From positions 1,612,001 through 1,676,000 of the forward strand of contig AP025179.1 in NCBI GenBank assembly GCA_021654635.1: a DNA stretch of 64,000 nucleotides. The letters run 5' to 3'. Positions 1-9,260 of this stretch are shown one piece after another. The position numbers were made by a program, and so were the translations under genes. Under the pieces are notes generated by a model. The model was not told where the DNA came from and did no database searches. It saw nothing but the letters and a program-made list of their open reading frames with translations. Origin of the DNA: Mycobacterium kiyosense (GTDB taxonomy: Bacteria > Actinomycetota > Actinomycetes > Mycobacteriales > Mycobacteriaceae). The stretch's first letter is position 1; the number at the start of each line of letters is the position of its first letter.

Positions 1-1409
1 GTGACCGTCGACCAGGCCGTGTCGGGGTTTCCGTCGATCGCCAGCTTGGCGTCCTGCGGGTTGTCGGGGGCGCCGTCGGGGGAGAACACCGTGGCGCTGA
101 CCGGCTTGACCATCGGTCCCGGACGCGCAGCGGTGCCGAAGAAGTCGGTGAAATAAAGCACCGCGACAGCGGTCAGCGCAAGCACTGCGACGACGGCGCC
201 GACGACCGCGATCCGGGTCCCCCAGCGCGTCGGTGGCTTGCGCGGGGCGTCGTCGGCCGGCGGGAGCCGCGGTTTCGAGCGGTCGGCGGCGGAGAGGTTG
301 ACGACTTTATCTGCGTCGAGGGTGTCGCCGTCCCAGACGCCGCTGACCTCGATCTGGTCACCGTCCTCGAGGCGGCCGCCCAGATCGGTCGGCATCTCGA
401 CCGGCAGGGGAGCGCGGCGGGATCCCGGGAGATCGTGCTGGACGATCTGGAACGTCAGGACCCCGATCTGATCGTGGCCACCGACGGCGCTCTGCTGCAC
501 GTGGCGGGCGGTGCCCTGCACAACGACACGCTCGAGGGGTTGGGTGTGCGGACGGTCGGCGCGGGCGCCACTGCGCAGCGCCGCGGCGAACTCGACGCAA
601 CTGGGGTAACGGTCGTCGGGGTCTTTGGCCAGCGCCCGCGCCAGCACCGCGTCCAGATGCGCGAGTTCGGGCCGGCGGTCCGATATCCGCGGCGGCGGCG
701 TGCTGAGGTGGTGGCTGACGACGACGGCGCGATTGGTGTCCTGGAACGGCGGCGCCCCGGTGAGCAGATGAAACGTCGTCGCCGCCAGCGCGTACTGGTC
801 CGCGCGGCCGTCCAGCTGCTCAGCTGCTTGCCCAGCAGCTGTTCGGGCGCCACGTAGCTGATGGTTCCCATGGCGACGTTGGCGTCGGTGAGGTTGCTGA
901 CGTCGTCGATCCGGCGTGCGATGCCGAAGTCGGTCAGCAGCACCCGGCGGCGGTTGCCGTTACCCGCGGTGACCAGGATGTTCTCCGGTTTGACGTCGCG
1001 GTGCAGCAGTAGCCGCTCGTGCCCGAAGTCGAGTGCCTCGGCCACCGCCGACACGATTTCGACGACGTCGTTCTCCGGCATGCCGTCGCGGTAGTGCTCC
1101 CGGATGAGCCGGCCGGCGTCGGTGCCGTCGACGTATTCCATCGAGATCCACAACCGGCCGTTGAACTCGCCGCGGTCCAGGACGCTGACGATGTGTGGTG
1201 GGTTCCACAGCGTGGCCGCCAGTTCGGCTTCCCGGTTGAACCTGGCCCGGAACTCCACATCGTCGGTGGCGGCCAGCGACAAGACCTTGAGGGCGTCGTG
1301 TCGGGGGAGGCGGGGATGGTGGGCCGAGGTACACCTCGCCCATGCCGCCGGCGCCGAGTAGGCGCTCGATGGTGTAGCCGGCGAAGACCTCGCCGTTGGT
1401 CAACGGCAT
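1..1409 (-). CDS. Serine/threonine protein kinase, C-terminus outside window, frame broken twice
   Basis: Membrane-anchored eukaryotic-type kinase that would phosphorylate Ser/Thr on target proteins. The rejoined translation shows the glycine loop [10 protein letters not shown] (about 18-27), the ATP-binding Lys in ALKVL (41), catalytic HRDVKPEN (136-143), DFG (160-162) and APE (187-189). It is followed by a short beta-rich stretch, a Lys/Arg-flanked membrane span (positions 120-215) and an extracellular part that resembles a discoidin-like sugar-binding fold ([12 protein letters not shown]). The start is ATG at 1409. The frame is broken near 1325 (one extra base) and near 820-835, where CAGCTG is repeated and 8 extra bases or one missing base would explain the shift. 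No stop is seen before the left edge. The upstream PhyH gene is 26 bp away on the same strand. The kinase identity is firm; which Pkn it is and the extracellular fold are inference. Confidence 0.8.
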
Positions 1410-1435
1410 GCCCGAAAGCCTACAAACCGGCGCGG

Positions 1436-2299
1436 CTACGCGTCGGGGCCGGTTTCCAACAGCCGTAACGGGTGCAGGCCGTCGACGGCGCCGACGAACG
1501 GCGGGTGGATGCTGTAGCCGATCATGCGGCGGATGTCCGCGGAGACCGTTCGGGCGATGTCGCGTGAGATCGACAGGGTGTAGGCCTCCATCGGTCGCAG
1601 CCACGGCTGGCAGTACTGCGCGGTGATGGCAAGACGCTCACGGTCGGTGGCGTTGGCGCCGCCGCCATGCCAGAGGGTGCCCACGAAGAAGACGCAGGAC
1701 CCCGCGGGCATCACCACCGGGACCGCGCGGTCACCGGCGCCCGGACGGCGCTTGCCCCAGCGGTGGCTGCCCGGATACAGCACGGTGGCGCCGTTGTCCG
1801 CGGTGAAGTCGTCGATCGCCCAGATCGTCGCCGCCGCCAGCGGCCCGCGCGGCCGCGGAATCGGGTAGAACCCGTCGTCGTGGTGGGCCAGCTGCGCGGC
1901 CTCGCCGGGCAGGATGTTGATCGCCTGCAACGCCGACAGCAGGTAGTTGGGCATCAACAACCGGTCGAGGCAGGCCAGCACCCGCGGATGGTCGGCGAGC
2001 CGGTCGCAGACCCGGGTCCGGCTCAGCACGCTGTAAATGCGCTGGGTGCGCCGGCCTTCGAAGGAATTGCGTCCGGTATGTCCCAACCACGGGCCGACCA
2101 CCGCGCGGATCTGCCCGCACTGATCGGCGCTGAGCAGGTTCTCCCAGATCACATAACCCTCGCGGTCCAGGGCGGTCAGGTCGGCATCGACGATCGCGGT
2201 GTCGACAGAGCTTCCGCCCGTTGGCGTCCGCCGGTGGCGCTGCGCCAGATCGCCGCGCAGATCCTCCAGTGTGGTGACGGGTTCGTCGTCGATCGTCAT
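1436..2299 (-). CDS. Phytanoyl-CoA dioxygenase (PhyH) family protein
   Basis: Predicted Fe(II)/2-oxoglutarate-dependent hydroxylase of 287 residues, the usual size for the PhyH family. The iron site is visible as the HHDD cluster (139-142) that supplies the HxD pair and a distal His in LWHGGG (211). The Arg that would bind 2-oxoglutarate is likely in the following ATDRERLAI stretch. The substrate is unknown; the neighbours (SDR and CMD-like protein, same strand, 24-52 bp gaps) suggest oxidation of a lipid- or terpenoid-like compound. Start is ATG at 2299. The family call is firm and the substrate is not. Confidence 0.85.
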   Translation of the reverse strand: MTIDDEPVTTLEDLRGDLAQRHRRTPTGGSSVDTAIVDADLTALDREGYVIWENLLSADQCGQIRAVVGPWLGHTGRNSFEGRRTQRIYSVLSRTRVCDRLADHPRVLACLDRLLMPNYLLSALQAINILPGEAAQLAHHDDGFYPIPRPRGPLAAATIWAIDDFTADNGATVLYPGSHRWGKRRPGAGDRAVPVVMPAGSCVFFVGTLWHGGGANATDRERLAITAQYCQPWLRPMEAYTLSISRDIARTVSADIRRMIGYSIHPPFVGAVDGLHPLRLLETGPDA

Positions 2300-2351
2300 C
2301 GTCAGTCCTACGTCGCAATCAACTGCTCTCCTGCGACCACACTAGGCCCGA

Positions 2352-3140
2352 CTACGGCTTGGCGGTGCCCGCCACGGCGACCAGCAGATCATCCAGTCGC
2401 CGCGCCAGGTTCCAGCCTTGATAGACGGCGAAGTGAATCACCAGCTCCGCCAAATCCTTTCGAGTCATATCGCCGAGTTCCAGTGCCGCGCGTAGATGCT
2501 CGCGGACCTCTTCGTCGATCGCGCTGGACGCCGCGCTGCAGATGCTGATGATGCGCCGGTCGCGCCGAGTCAGGTACTTGTCCCGGCTCCAGACCTCGCC
2601 GTAGAGGTAGTCCAGGCGGGCGCACCCCTGGAAGGCGGTCGAGGCGTCGGGTGGCAACGCGCCATGGACCTGCTGGTAGGCCGCGATCCCGCGGGCCCGG
2701 CGCACATCGTCGTCCACCGGTTCGGCCCAGAGCTCGAAGTCGTTGGGGCCCAACGCTTGTCCGGATTCTTCCTGGATCTTATAGGCCGCCATCATCCCGT
2801 ACATCTGCAGCACCGACGCTTTGGGCCAGCCGGCCTGGGTGGCGAAGTGCAGCACGAACTCGTCGTACTCCGGGTAGCTGACGTCGCCGCTTTTCAGGGC
2901 GGCGTAGACGTGCGTCTCGATCGGGACGACGGCGCCGGCCAGCCCGACGCAGGTCAGGGTGATCCAGCGGCGGTCCCGGGGCGTCAGGACGCCTCGGCGC
3001 CACATCTCACCGAAGACGAATCCGATCACCCCCGACTCGATGTAGGCGCCGCTGGGCTCGGGGCTCGGGGTGGTCATGATGTGCTCGTACTCGGCTCGCG
3101 CGACCGCCTGCCGCTCTTCGCGAGTTGTCCACTCCGCCAA
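2352..3140 (-). CDS. Carboxymuconolactone decarboxylase (CMD) family protein, two CMD-like halves
   Basis: A 262-residue protein with two CMD-like repeats: WITLTCVGLAG..IETHVYAALKSGD in the N-terminal half and ISICSAASSAIDEEVREHLRAALELGD in the C-terminal half. The AhpD-type CxxC pair is not obvious, so a decarboxylase/lactonase-like or structural role is more likely than peroxidase activity. I chose TTG at 3140 because AGGAAA lies a few bases upstream and the added residues (TREERQAVARAEYEHI) look like conserved coding sequence. ATG at 3077 is the alternative. It lies 23 bp downstream of the SDR and is probably co-transcribed with it. Exact reaction unknown. Confidence 0.8.
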   Translation of the reverse strand: MAEWTTREERQAVARAEYEHIMTTPSPEPSGAYIESGVIGFVFGEMWRRGVLTPRDRRWITLTCVGLAGAVVPIETHVYAALKSGDVSYPEYDEFVLHFATQAGWPKASVLQMYGMMAAYKIQEESGQALGPNDFELWAEPVDDDVRRARGIAAYQQVHGALPPDASTAFQGCARLDYLYGEVWSRDKYLTRRDRRIISICSAASSAIDEEVREHLRAALELGDMTRKDLAELVIHFAVYQGWNLARRLDDLLVAVAGTAKP

Positions 3141-3163
3141 CGTTTTTCCTTTCCTAGAAGCCC

Positions 3164-3937
3164 TCAGAGCCGCATGATCCAGCCGCCGTCGACCGAGATG
3201 GTCTGCCCGTTGATCCATTCGCCGGCCGGGGAGCACAGCAACAGCATGGTGCCGACCAGGTCGGCCGGCGGCCCGGAGGTCTTGCCGGGGATCTGCGCGG
3301 CGAGAATGTCGCGGAACGGCGAATCCCTGGGCAGGCTGACGTATCCGCTTTCGCTGGCCACCAGACCCGGCGCGATCCCGTTGACGTTGATGCCGCGCGA
3401 CCCGAGTTCGGTGGCCAGGTTGCAGGTCAAGCCGTGCAGCGCATACTTCGACACACCGTAGATCCCGCCCGGCATGAACGCCCCGGCCGACAAACCGTTG
3501 ACGACCCGCCCGCCGCCGCGCCGGGTCATCGACTCGATCACGGCCTGTGTGCATACCAGCGGTCCGCGCAGGTTCACGTTCAGCACCCGGTCCCAGTCCG
3601 GCATCGGCATGTCGGACAGGCCGAACGGAGGCAGGTCGGTCATGACCGCCGCGTTGTTGATCAGGATGTCGATGCCGCCGAAGGCCGCTACCGCGGCGTC
3701 CGCCATCGCCGCCGCCGACTCCGGCGACGTGACGTCCAAGCGCACGGCGATTGCCGAAAATCCCTGTTGCACAAGCCCGTCGGCGCATTCCCGGGCGGCG
3801 TCGAGGTTGATGTCGGCGACCACCACCGATGCCCCGGTCGCGCACAGCGCCTCGGCGTAGGTCCGGCCGATGTCGCCGGCGCCGCCGGTGACCACGGCGA
3901 CCTTGCCGGTGAGGTCGAACAGTTGCGTCACATCCAT
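3164..3937 (-). CDS. Short-chain dehydrogenase/reductase (SDR)
   Basis: Classical SDR of about 257 residues. It shows the cofactor loop TGGAGDIG, NNAA after beta-4, a Ser in NGLSAGAF and the YGVSK catalytic Tyr/Lys pair, ending in the usual SVDGGW. It should oxidise or reduce an alcohol/ketone with NAD(P). ATG at 3937 begins the typical MDVTQLFDLTGKVAVVTGG start; a GTG at 3952 would add five residues. It heads a minus-strand unit with the CMD-like and PhyH genes and is transcribed away from the aldehyde dehydrogenase operon, with an inverted repeat between them. The substrate is unknown. Confidence 0.87.
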   Translation of the reverse strand: MDVTQLFDLTGKVAVVTGGAGDIGRTYAEALCATGASVVVADINLDAARECADGLVQQGFSAIAVRLDVTSPESAAAMADAAVAAFGGIDILINNAAVMTDLPPFGLSDMPMPDWDRVLNVNLRGPLVCTQAVIESMTRRGGGRVVNGLSAGAFMPGGIYGVSKYALHGLTCNLATELGSRGINVNGIAPGLVASESGYVSLPRDSPFRDILAAQIPGKTSGPPADLVGTMLLLCSPAGEWINGQTISVDGGWIMRL

Positions 3938-3954
3938 TCGAGCATTAAGCACCC

Positions 3955-3973
3955 CTTGACCAATGAAGTCAAG
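3955..3973. promoter_or_regulatory. Inverted repeat in divergent promoter region (candidate operator)
   Basis: CTTGAC-N7-GTCAAG lies in the 168-bp gap between the minus-strand SDR and the plus-strand aldehyde dehydrogenase operon. The flanking DNA (3960-4010) is much more AT-rich than the surroundings. The TetR encoded at the end of the plus operon is a natural candidate to bind here. Only the dyad is seen; binding is inference. Confidence 0.4.
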
Positions 3974-4105
3974 TGCCTTAATGATAAGTAATCTGTCTTA
4001 AAAACCGTCCGTTGATTCTGCGCCGAGGGCGTGCTCCATTCGCACCTTTGCGCCGTAGCCGCAGAGTCAACGGCCTTGAGCCCCCTGGGATCGGAGGACC
4101 GAACG

Positions 4106-5561
4106 ATGACCGTTGACCTGACCGTTCCCGAAGTGCATCTGCACATCGGCGGCGAGGCACGAACGCAGGGCTCGGGCGGCGTGCACCAGCACGTGTTTCC
4201 GGCCACTGGTCAGATCCAGGGACCGGTGCCGTTGGCCGGTCCCGACGACGTCGACGCCGCCGTGCGCGCCGCGCACACCGCGTACCCGACGTGGCGCGGC
4301 TGGCGGCCTGCGCAGCGGGCCCGGGTGCTGCGCCGGCTCGGTGAGCTGATGGAGCGCGACGCCGCGGAAATCGCCCGGCTCTCGGTGCTCGACAACGGGG
4401 ATGTCGGTGACCATGAGCCGGCCCCTGGTCGACATCATGGCCAACTGGACGTCCTACTACGCCGGCTGGGCCGACAAGATCGAGGGCCGGGTCACCTCGT
4501 TCCCCGCCAACCAGCGCGAATTGGCCTACTCGATGCCCGAACCGTATGGCGTCGTCGGCATCATCCTGACCTGGAACGGCCCGGTCGTCTCGATCGGCAT
4601 GAAACTCATCCCGGCGCTGGCCGCCGGCAATACCGTGGTGATGAAACCGTCCGAGCTGACGCCGTATGCCACCGAGCACCTGATGGGCCTGATCAAGGAG
4701 GCCGAAATCCCGGACGGCGTGGTCAATCTCGTGCTCGGTGGCCCCGACACCGGCGACGCACTGGTGCGCCACCCGCTGGTGCAGAAAGTCAGCTTCACCG
4801 GCGGGCCCGCCACCGCCCGCAAGATCCTGGCCGCCTGCGCCGAATCGCTCAAGCCGGCCGTCCTCGAACTCGGCGGCAAGTCCGCCAACGTGCTGTTCCC
4901 CGATGCCGACCTGGACACCGCGGTCGCCGTCAACGCCTTCAGTGTGCTGGGCACCCTGGCCGGGCAGGGCTGTGCGATTCCGTCGCGGATGATCGTGCAC
5001 GACGACATCTACGACGACGTCGTGGGGCGGGTGCTGGGGATCGTCGCGGCCATGCGCTGCGGTGACCCGTTCGACCCGGCGGTGGTGATCAGCCCCGTGG
5101 TGACCCGCGCCGCCCAGCAACGGATTCTGGCCATGATCGAGCGGGCCGAGTCCGACGGCGCGAAGCTGCTGACCGGGGGCCGGGCTCCCAGCCAGCTACC
5201 GGATGGCTTCTTCGTCGAACCGACCGTGCTCGGGGACGTCGACCCCGATTCCGAACTCGGTCAGGTCGAGGTGTTCGGGCCGGTGCTCTCGCTGATGCGG
5301 TTCGACACCGAGGAACAGGCAATCGCGATGGCGAACTGCACCGACTACGGCCTGGCCTCCTACCTGTACACCAAGGACGTGGACCGTATCCAGCGGATGG
5401 TGACGGCGTTGCGGGCCGGCGGGGTGTACGTGAACGGCGCCAGCCCGGTGGTCGGCTGCGAGCTCGCATTCGGCGGCATCGGCATCTCCGGGTTCGGCCG
5501 GGAAGGCGGGCAGGAAGGCCTGTTCGAATTCCTGCGCACCAAGGCGGTCGGCATCGCATGA
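4106..5561 (+). CDS. Aldehyde dehydrogenase, frame broken once
   Basis: NAD(P)-dependent aldehyde dehydrogenase of about 485 residues, oxidising an aldehyde to the acid. The rejoined protein carries the general-base Glu in LELGGKSAN and the nucleophilic Cys in AGQGCAIPSR, and ends in the usual GREGGQEGLFEFLRTKAVG. ATG at 4106 is preceded by a good CGGAGGA site. The frame breaks at 4396-4399, where GGGG replaces the GGG needed to read LDNGMSVTMSRPLVD. The downstream half is fully typical. The stop overlaps the next SDR start (ATGA). First gene of a four-gene operon. Confidence 0.85.
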
Positions 5562-6361
5562 GCAGGCCACTACAGCTCGACGGCGCGGTGGCCGTGCTGA
5601 CCGGCGCAGGCAGCGGCATCGGCCGCGCAACCGCGCTGGAATTCGCTCGGCGCGGCGCATCGGTGGTGGTCAGCGACCTGTCGGCGGACCGCGTCGCCGA
5701 GGTCGTCGAGCAGCTCCGGGCGCTCGACCGGCCGGTCGCCGGGCTGCCGGCCGACGTCACCGTCGAAGCAGATCTGGTGCGCCTGCGCGACGCGACCCTC
5801 GGCCGCTTCGGCTGCATCGATGTGGTGATGAACAATGTCGGGGTGCTCGCCATCGGCGCCCCGGAAACCCTGCCCGACGAGGCGTGGAACCGCACTCTCG
5901 ACGTCAACCTGCTCAGCATCGCCCGCAGCAACCGTGTGTTCCTGCCGGGACTGATCGCCCAGGGCAGCGGTCACGTGGTCAACACCGCCTCGGCCTCGGG
6001 GCTGCTCAGCTACGGCTTCGACCGGCTGCCCTACCTCGCCTCCAAACACGCGATCGTCGGGATCACCGAGGCGCTGGCGACCTACCTCGGACCCAAAGGC
6101 ATTGGTGTGACCTGTCTTTGCCCCTCCGGGGTGATCACCAATATCCTCGAGGGCATCACCTGCTACGGGGACGCACCCGCGACGCCGCGGGCTCCGGCGC
6201 ACCGGATCGTGAGTGCCGAAGACGTTGCAACGCTCACCGCCGACGCGGTCGAACAGGGCCGATTCCTGGTGCTGACCGCACCCGAGGTGCGCGACGAACT
6301 GCTGCAGCGGGCCACCGATATCGAGGCCTACGTACGCGCGGCCATCGAGGCGCAATCATGA
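5558..6361 (+). CDS. Short-chain dehydrogenase/reductase
   Basis: SDR of 267 residues with TGAGSGIG, NNVG, Ser in NTASASG and YLASK. Start and stop overlap the neighbours by four bases (ATGA on both sides), so it is translationally coupled to the aldehyde dehydrogenase and to the following dehydrogenase. It likely handles an alcohol/ketone step in the same pathway. The substrate cannot be read from the sequence. Confidence 0.87.
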   Translation: MSRPLQLDGAVAVLTGAGSGIGRATALEFARRGASVVVSDLSADRVAEVVEQLRALDRPVAGLPADVTVEADLVRLRDATLGRFGCIDVVMNNVGVLAIGAPETLPDEAWNRTLDVNLLSIARSNRVFLPGLIAQGSGHVVNTASASGLLSYGFDRLPYLASKHAIVGITEALATYLGPKGIGVTCLCPSGVITNILEGITCYGDAPATPRAPAHRIVSAEDVATLTADAVEQGRFLVLTAPEVRDELLQRATDIEAYVRAAIEAQS

Positions 6362-7176
6362 CCGGTCTTCGAATCGGCTTCGTGGGCTTGGGATCTCAGG
6401 GCGGCCCGATGGCGCGGCGGATTATCGAGGACGGGTTCCCGACCACGTTGTGGGCGCGCCGGCCGGAGTCGCTGAAGCCCTATGACGGCAGCGGAGCCCA
6501 CTACGCCGCGGACCGCCGCGCGCTGGGCACCGCCTCGGATGTGTTGTGCCTCTGCGTAGTCGGCGACGTCGACGTCGATGAGGTGTTGCGCGGCGACGAC
6601 GGGGCGTTGGCGACGATGGCGCCGGGCAGCATCGTGGTGATCCACAGCACCGTGCATCCCGAAACCTGTCGTCGATTGCAAAAAGATTATCCTGCAATAC
6701 ATTTCGTCGACGCTCCGGTCTCCGGCGGCGGGCATGCGGCGGCCGCCAGATCGCTGCTGGTGATGGTGGGTGGCGACGACGAGCCGATCGCGCGGTGCCG
6801 CCCGGTGCTGGACACGTTCGCCGACCCGGTGGTCCGGTTGGGACCGTTGGGTGCGGGCCAAGCCGCCAAGCTACTGAACAACTCGCTGTTCACCGCGCAG
6901 CTCGGCCTGGCCGCCAGCACCTTCGCGGTCGCCCGCGACCTCGGCGTCGACCTGGACGCGCTGACCGAGATCCTGTCCACCGGCAGCGCCCGCAGCTACG
7001 CCGCGGAGGTGATCGCCAATTCGGGCCACACCCTGGCCGTGATGGCGGAGCTGGCCGGAACACTGCTGGCCAAGGATGTCGGGATCCTCACCGACGTGGT
7101 CGGGGACCAACCGCCGCCCGAGTTGATCCGAGTAGCCGCCGCCACCATCGCCGCCATGCAGTTGGACGGCCGGTGA
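6358..7176 (+). CDS. 3-hydroxyisobutyrate dehydrogenase-like NAD(P)-dependent oxidoreductase
   Basis: 272-residue beta-hydroxyacid dehydrogenase. It shows the Rossmann motif GFVGLGSQGGPMARR at the N-terminus, the substrate-binding DAPVSGG box, and the catalytic Lys in GAGQAAKLLNN. It would oxidise a 3-hydroxy acid or a similar intermediate. It is coupled to the SDR upstream (ATGA) and to the TetR downstream (GTGA). Confidence 0.85.
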   Translation: MTGLRIGFVGLGSQGGPMARRIIEDGFPTTLWARRPESLKPYDGSGAHYAADRRALGTASDVLCLCVVGDVDVDEVLRGDDGALATMAPGSIVVIHSTVHPETCRRLQKDYPAIHFVDAPVSGGGHAAAARSLLVMVGGDDEPIARCRPVLDTFADPVVRLGPLGAGQAAKLLNNSLFTAQLGLAASTFAVARDLGVDLDALTEILSTGSARSYAAEVIANSGHTLAVMAELAGTLLAKDVGILTDVVGDQPPPELIRVAAATIAAMQLDGR

Positions 7177-7823
7177 CCACCCGGACGCCCCCGGCGACGG
7201 CGCTGCAGTTGCTGTTGGCCGCCGAGCGGTTGTTCGCCGAGCACGGCCTGGCCGGGGTGTCGCTACGGCAGATCTCGGTGGAAGCGGGCTCGTCGAACAA
7301 CTCCGCGATCCGCTACCACTTCGGCTCCAAAGACGAGCTGCTGCGCGCGATCTTCGCCTACCGGCTGGGCGACCTGACCCAGCGCCGCGCCCTGCTCAAG
7401 GCCCGGGCGAACCCCGATGACCTGCGGGCCCAGCTCGAGGCCCACATCCTTCCGCTGCTGGAGCTGGCCGAGTCGCCCGACAGCTCGTACGTGTCGTTCA
7501 TCGAGCAACTGCAGCGCGCGGGCGCGGTCGAGGTCTTCCTGCACCAGGCGAACGCGATGAAGTCTCAGGACGAGTTCGGTTCGGTGCTGCGCCGGCTGCT
7601 GGCGCACCTGCCGGAACCGGCCCGTACGCTGCGCATCCAGCAGGTCCAGGACCTCGGGGTGCACCTGGCCGCCGAACGAGAGCGCGCGGTCCGCCGCGGC
7701 GACGCCGTCGTGCCGTTCGCGTTGTTCGTCAGCGGGGTCGTCGACGGCCTCGCCGGCTTCCTCGGCGCGCCGGCCTCCGCAGAGACCGAACGGCTCGTCG
7801 CGCGCGACAATCCGGGGCCCTGA
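7173..7823 (+). CDS. TetR family transcriptional regulator
   Basis: 216-residue TetR protein. The helix-turn-helix is near residues 25-55 (VSLRQISVEAGSSNNSAIRYHFGSKDELL). It starts at GTG 7173, overlapping the stop of the dehydrogenase. As the last gene of the operon it is the likely local repressor, perhaps acting on the 3955-3973 dyad. Confidence 0.85.
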   Translation: MTTRTPPATALQLLLAAERLFAEHGLAGVSLRQISVEAGSSNNSAIRYHFGSKDELLRAIFAYRLGDLTQRRALLKARANPDDLRAQLEAHILPLLELAESPDSSYVSFIEQLQRAGAVEVFLHQANAMKSQDEFGSVLRRLLAHLPEPARTLRIQQVQDLGVHLAAERERAVRRGDAVVPFALFVSGVVDGLAGFLGAPASAETERLVARDNPGP

Positions 7824-7828
7824 CTCGG

Positions 7829-7854
7829 CGGGAACAAACCACCGGTCGTGCGCG
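7829..7854 (+). promoter_or_regulatory. ECF-type promoter GGAAC-N17-CGAC (candidate SigC promoter), anti-sigma gene
   Basis: GGAAC at 7829-7833 and CGAC at 7851-7854 are separated by exactly 17 bases, followed by TA. The same arrangement lies before ctpB and before the PPE1 operon. The -10 element ends 12 bases before the GTG of the anti-sigma gene, so the transcript would be almost leaderless. Confidence 0.65.
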
Positions 7855-7866
7855 ACTATTAGAGAC

Positions 7867-8571
7867 GTGTACTGCGAGGTGGCCCGCGAAGCGCTCTCGG
7901 CGCGGCTGGACGGCGAACGCGAGCCGGTCCCGGCGGCGCGGGTCGACGAGCACCTCGAAGGCTGCGCCGAGTGCCGCGCCTGGTTCGAGCAGGTGCAGAC
8001 CCAGGCCGACGAGCTGAGCCGGATGCTGCAGTCGCGGCCGGTCATCGCGCCGCTCGCCCCGCTCGACCTCGGTCCGGTGCGGGCGCGGCGACGCGTCGGG
8101 CTCGGTTGGCGGCGCTGGGCGCTGCTGGGGGTCGGCGCGGCGCAGCTCGCGTTGTCCACTGTGCAGGGGCTCGGCCTCGAGCTGGGTCTGACCCACGAGC
8201 ACGGCATGGGTCCGGGCCATCATCTGCTCAACGAGTCCACGGCATGGTCGCTGGCGCTGGGCGTGGTCATGGTGGTGGCCGCGCTGTGGCCGGCGGCCGC
8301 GGCCGGTCTCGCCGGCGTCCTGACCGTGTTCGTCGGGGTGCTGGCCGTCTACGTCGTGGCCGACGCCCTGTCCGGCGCGGTCACCCTCACCCGGATCGGC
8401 ACCCACATCCCGGTGCTGCTGGGCGCGGTGCTGGCCACCCTGGTGTGGCGGCGCGACACCGCGCCGCCGCCCGACGGCGTCACCTCAGAGCCCGATATCG
8501 TGTTGCCGCCCAACGCATCTCGCGGCCGGCGTCGTGGCCACCTGTGGCCGACGGACGGCTCGGCGGCCTAG
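7867..8571 (+). CDS. Zinc-finger anti-sigma factor, Rv0093c-like membrane protein (partner of SigC)
   Basis: 234-residue protein. The cytosolic N-terminal anti-sigma zinc-binding domain has C3 and the HLEGCAECRAW motif (HxxxCxxC, about 33-43). It is followed by a membrane part with four or more hydrophobic spans between about 75 and 200 and a charged tail. It resembles Mtb Rv0093c, which sits beside ctpA. Here it is tail-to-tail with sigC (22 bp apart), so an anti-SigC role is the natural reading. GTG at 7867 was chosen because the protein begins MYCEVAREALSARLDGE, typical of the family. A histidine-rich segment (HEHGMGPGHH) between spans could sense metal; that is inference. Confidence 0.8.
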   Translation: MYCEVAREALSARLDGEREPVPAARVDEHLEGCAECRAWFEQVQTQADELSRMLQSRPVIAPLAPLDLGPVRARRRVGLGWRRWALLGVGAAQLALSTVQGLGLELGLTHEHGMGPGHHLLNESTAWSLALGVVMVVAALWPAAAAGLAGVLTVFVGVLAVYVVADALSGAVTLTRIGTHIPVLLGAVLATLVWRRDTAPPPDGVTSEPDIVLPPNASRGRRRGHLWPTDGSAA

Positions 8572-8593
8572 CTCGTCGAACCGGCCCGCCTGC

Positions 8594-9154
8594 TCAACCG
8601 ACGTCGTCGGTCGCCTGAGCCGCCTGCAGCAGATCGCTGCGGGCCCGCGCCACCCGCGACCGGATGGTGCCGATTGGGCACCCACCGACCTCGGCCGCCT
8701 CCGCATAGGACAGGCCCAGCACCTGCGTCAGCACAAAGGCCTCCCGCCGTTCGGGGTCCAGCCCGTCCAGCAGCATCCGGATCTCCACGACGTTCTCGAT
8801 CCGGCTGGCGTAGCGGCCCTGGCTCAGCACCTCATCGAGATCGCGGACCTGCGTGGTGCGGGGTCGGGCGCTGTTGTGCCGAATCTGGTCGACGACCACC
8901 CGCCGCGCGATCGACAGCAGCCAGGTCCGGGCGGTGGACCGGCCGCTGAACCGGGGCAGCGACCGGATCGCCCGCAGAAAGGTCTCCTGAGTCAGGTCGT
9001 CGGCGCTGCCCGGGTCGGCCAGGTAGGCCACAGTGCGCCAGACGTCGCGCTGGGTGGCCGCGATGAACTGCGACAGCGCGACCTGGTCGCCCCGTCCCGC
9101 AGCTTTCGCGAGCTGCGTGATCAGGTCCTCCTCGCCGACCGTGCCTGTCGCCAC
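8594..9154 (-). CDS. sigC: ECF RNA polymerase sigma factor SigC
   Basis: 186-residue ECF sigma factor. Region 2 has [27 protein letters not shown] and region 4 has [27 protein letters not shown]. Along its length it closely resembles M. tuberculosis SigC (Rv2069). In M. tuberculosis sigC lies far from Rv0093c and ctpA; here all three are neighbours. It would direct RNA polymerase to a small regulon, and published work links SigC to copper acquisition and to the nrp operon. It is divergent from ctpB with a 106-bp gap. No GGAAC-N17-CGAC element precedes sigC itself. Confidence 0.88.
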   Translation of the reverse strand: MATGTVGEEDLITQLAKAAGRGDQVALSQFIAATQRDVWRTVAYLADPGSADDLTQETFLRAIRSLPRFSGRSTARTWLLSIARRVVVDQIRHNSARPRTTQVRDLDEVLSQGRYASRIENVVEIRMLLDGLDPERREAFVLTQVLGLSYAEAAEVGGCPIGTIRSRVARARSDLLQAAQATDDVG

Positions 9155-9182
9155 GGATACTGAGGGTAGGCCATGGATGGCT

Positions 9183-9208
9183 GGAACTTATCGCCAGCCC
9201 GCAACGAC
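9183..9208 (+). promoter_or_regulatory. ECF-type promoter GGAAC-N17-CGAC (candidate SigC promoter), ATPase gene
   Basis: GGAAC (9183-9187), 17-base spacer, CGAC (9205-9208), then TT. The -10 element ends 52 bases before the ATPase ATG, nearly the same distance as in the PPE1 operon (49 bases). A small dyad GGATC-N6-GATCC lies in the leader at about 9218-9233. Confidence 0.65.
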
Positions 9209-9260
9209 TTATCTCTCTGGATCTCTTTGGATCCGGGATCAGAGGAGGTGGACGGCCACG

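Noticed and set aside
3141..3845. Long N-terminal extension of the CMD-like protein
   Set aside because: It is the SDR gene read in a wrong frame; the ribosome-binding site and similarity begin at 3140.
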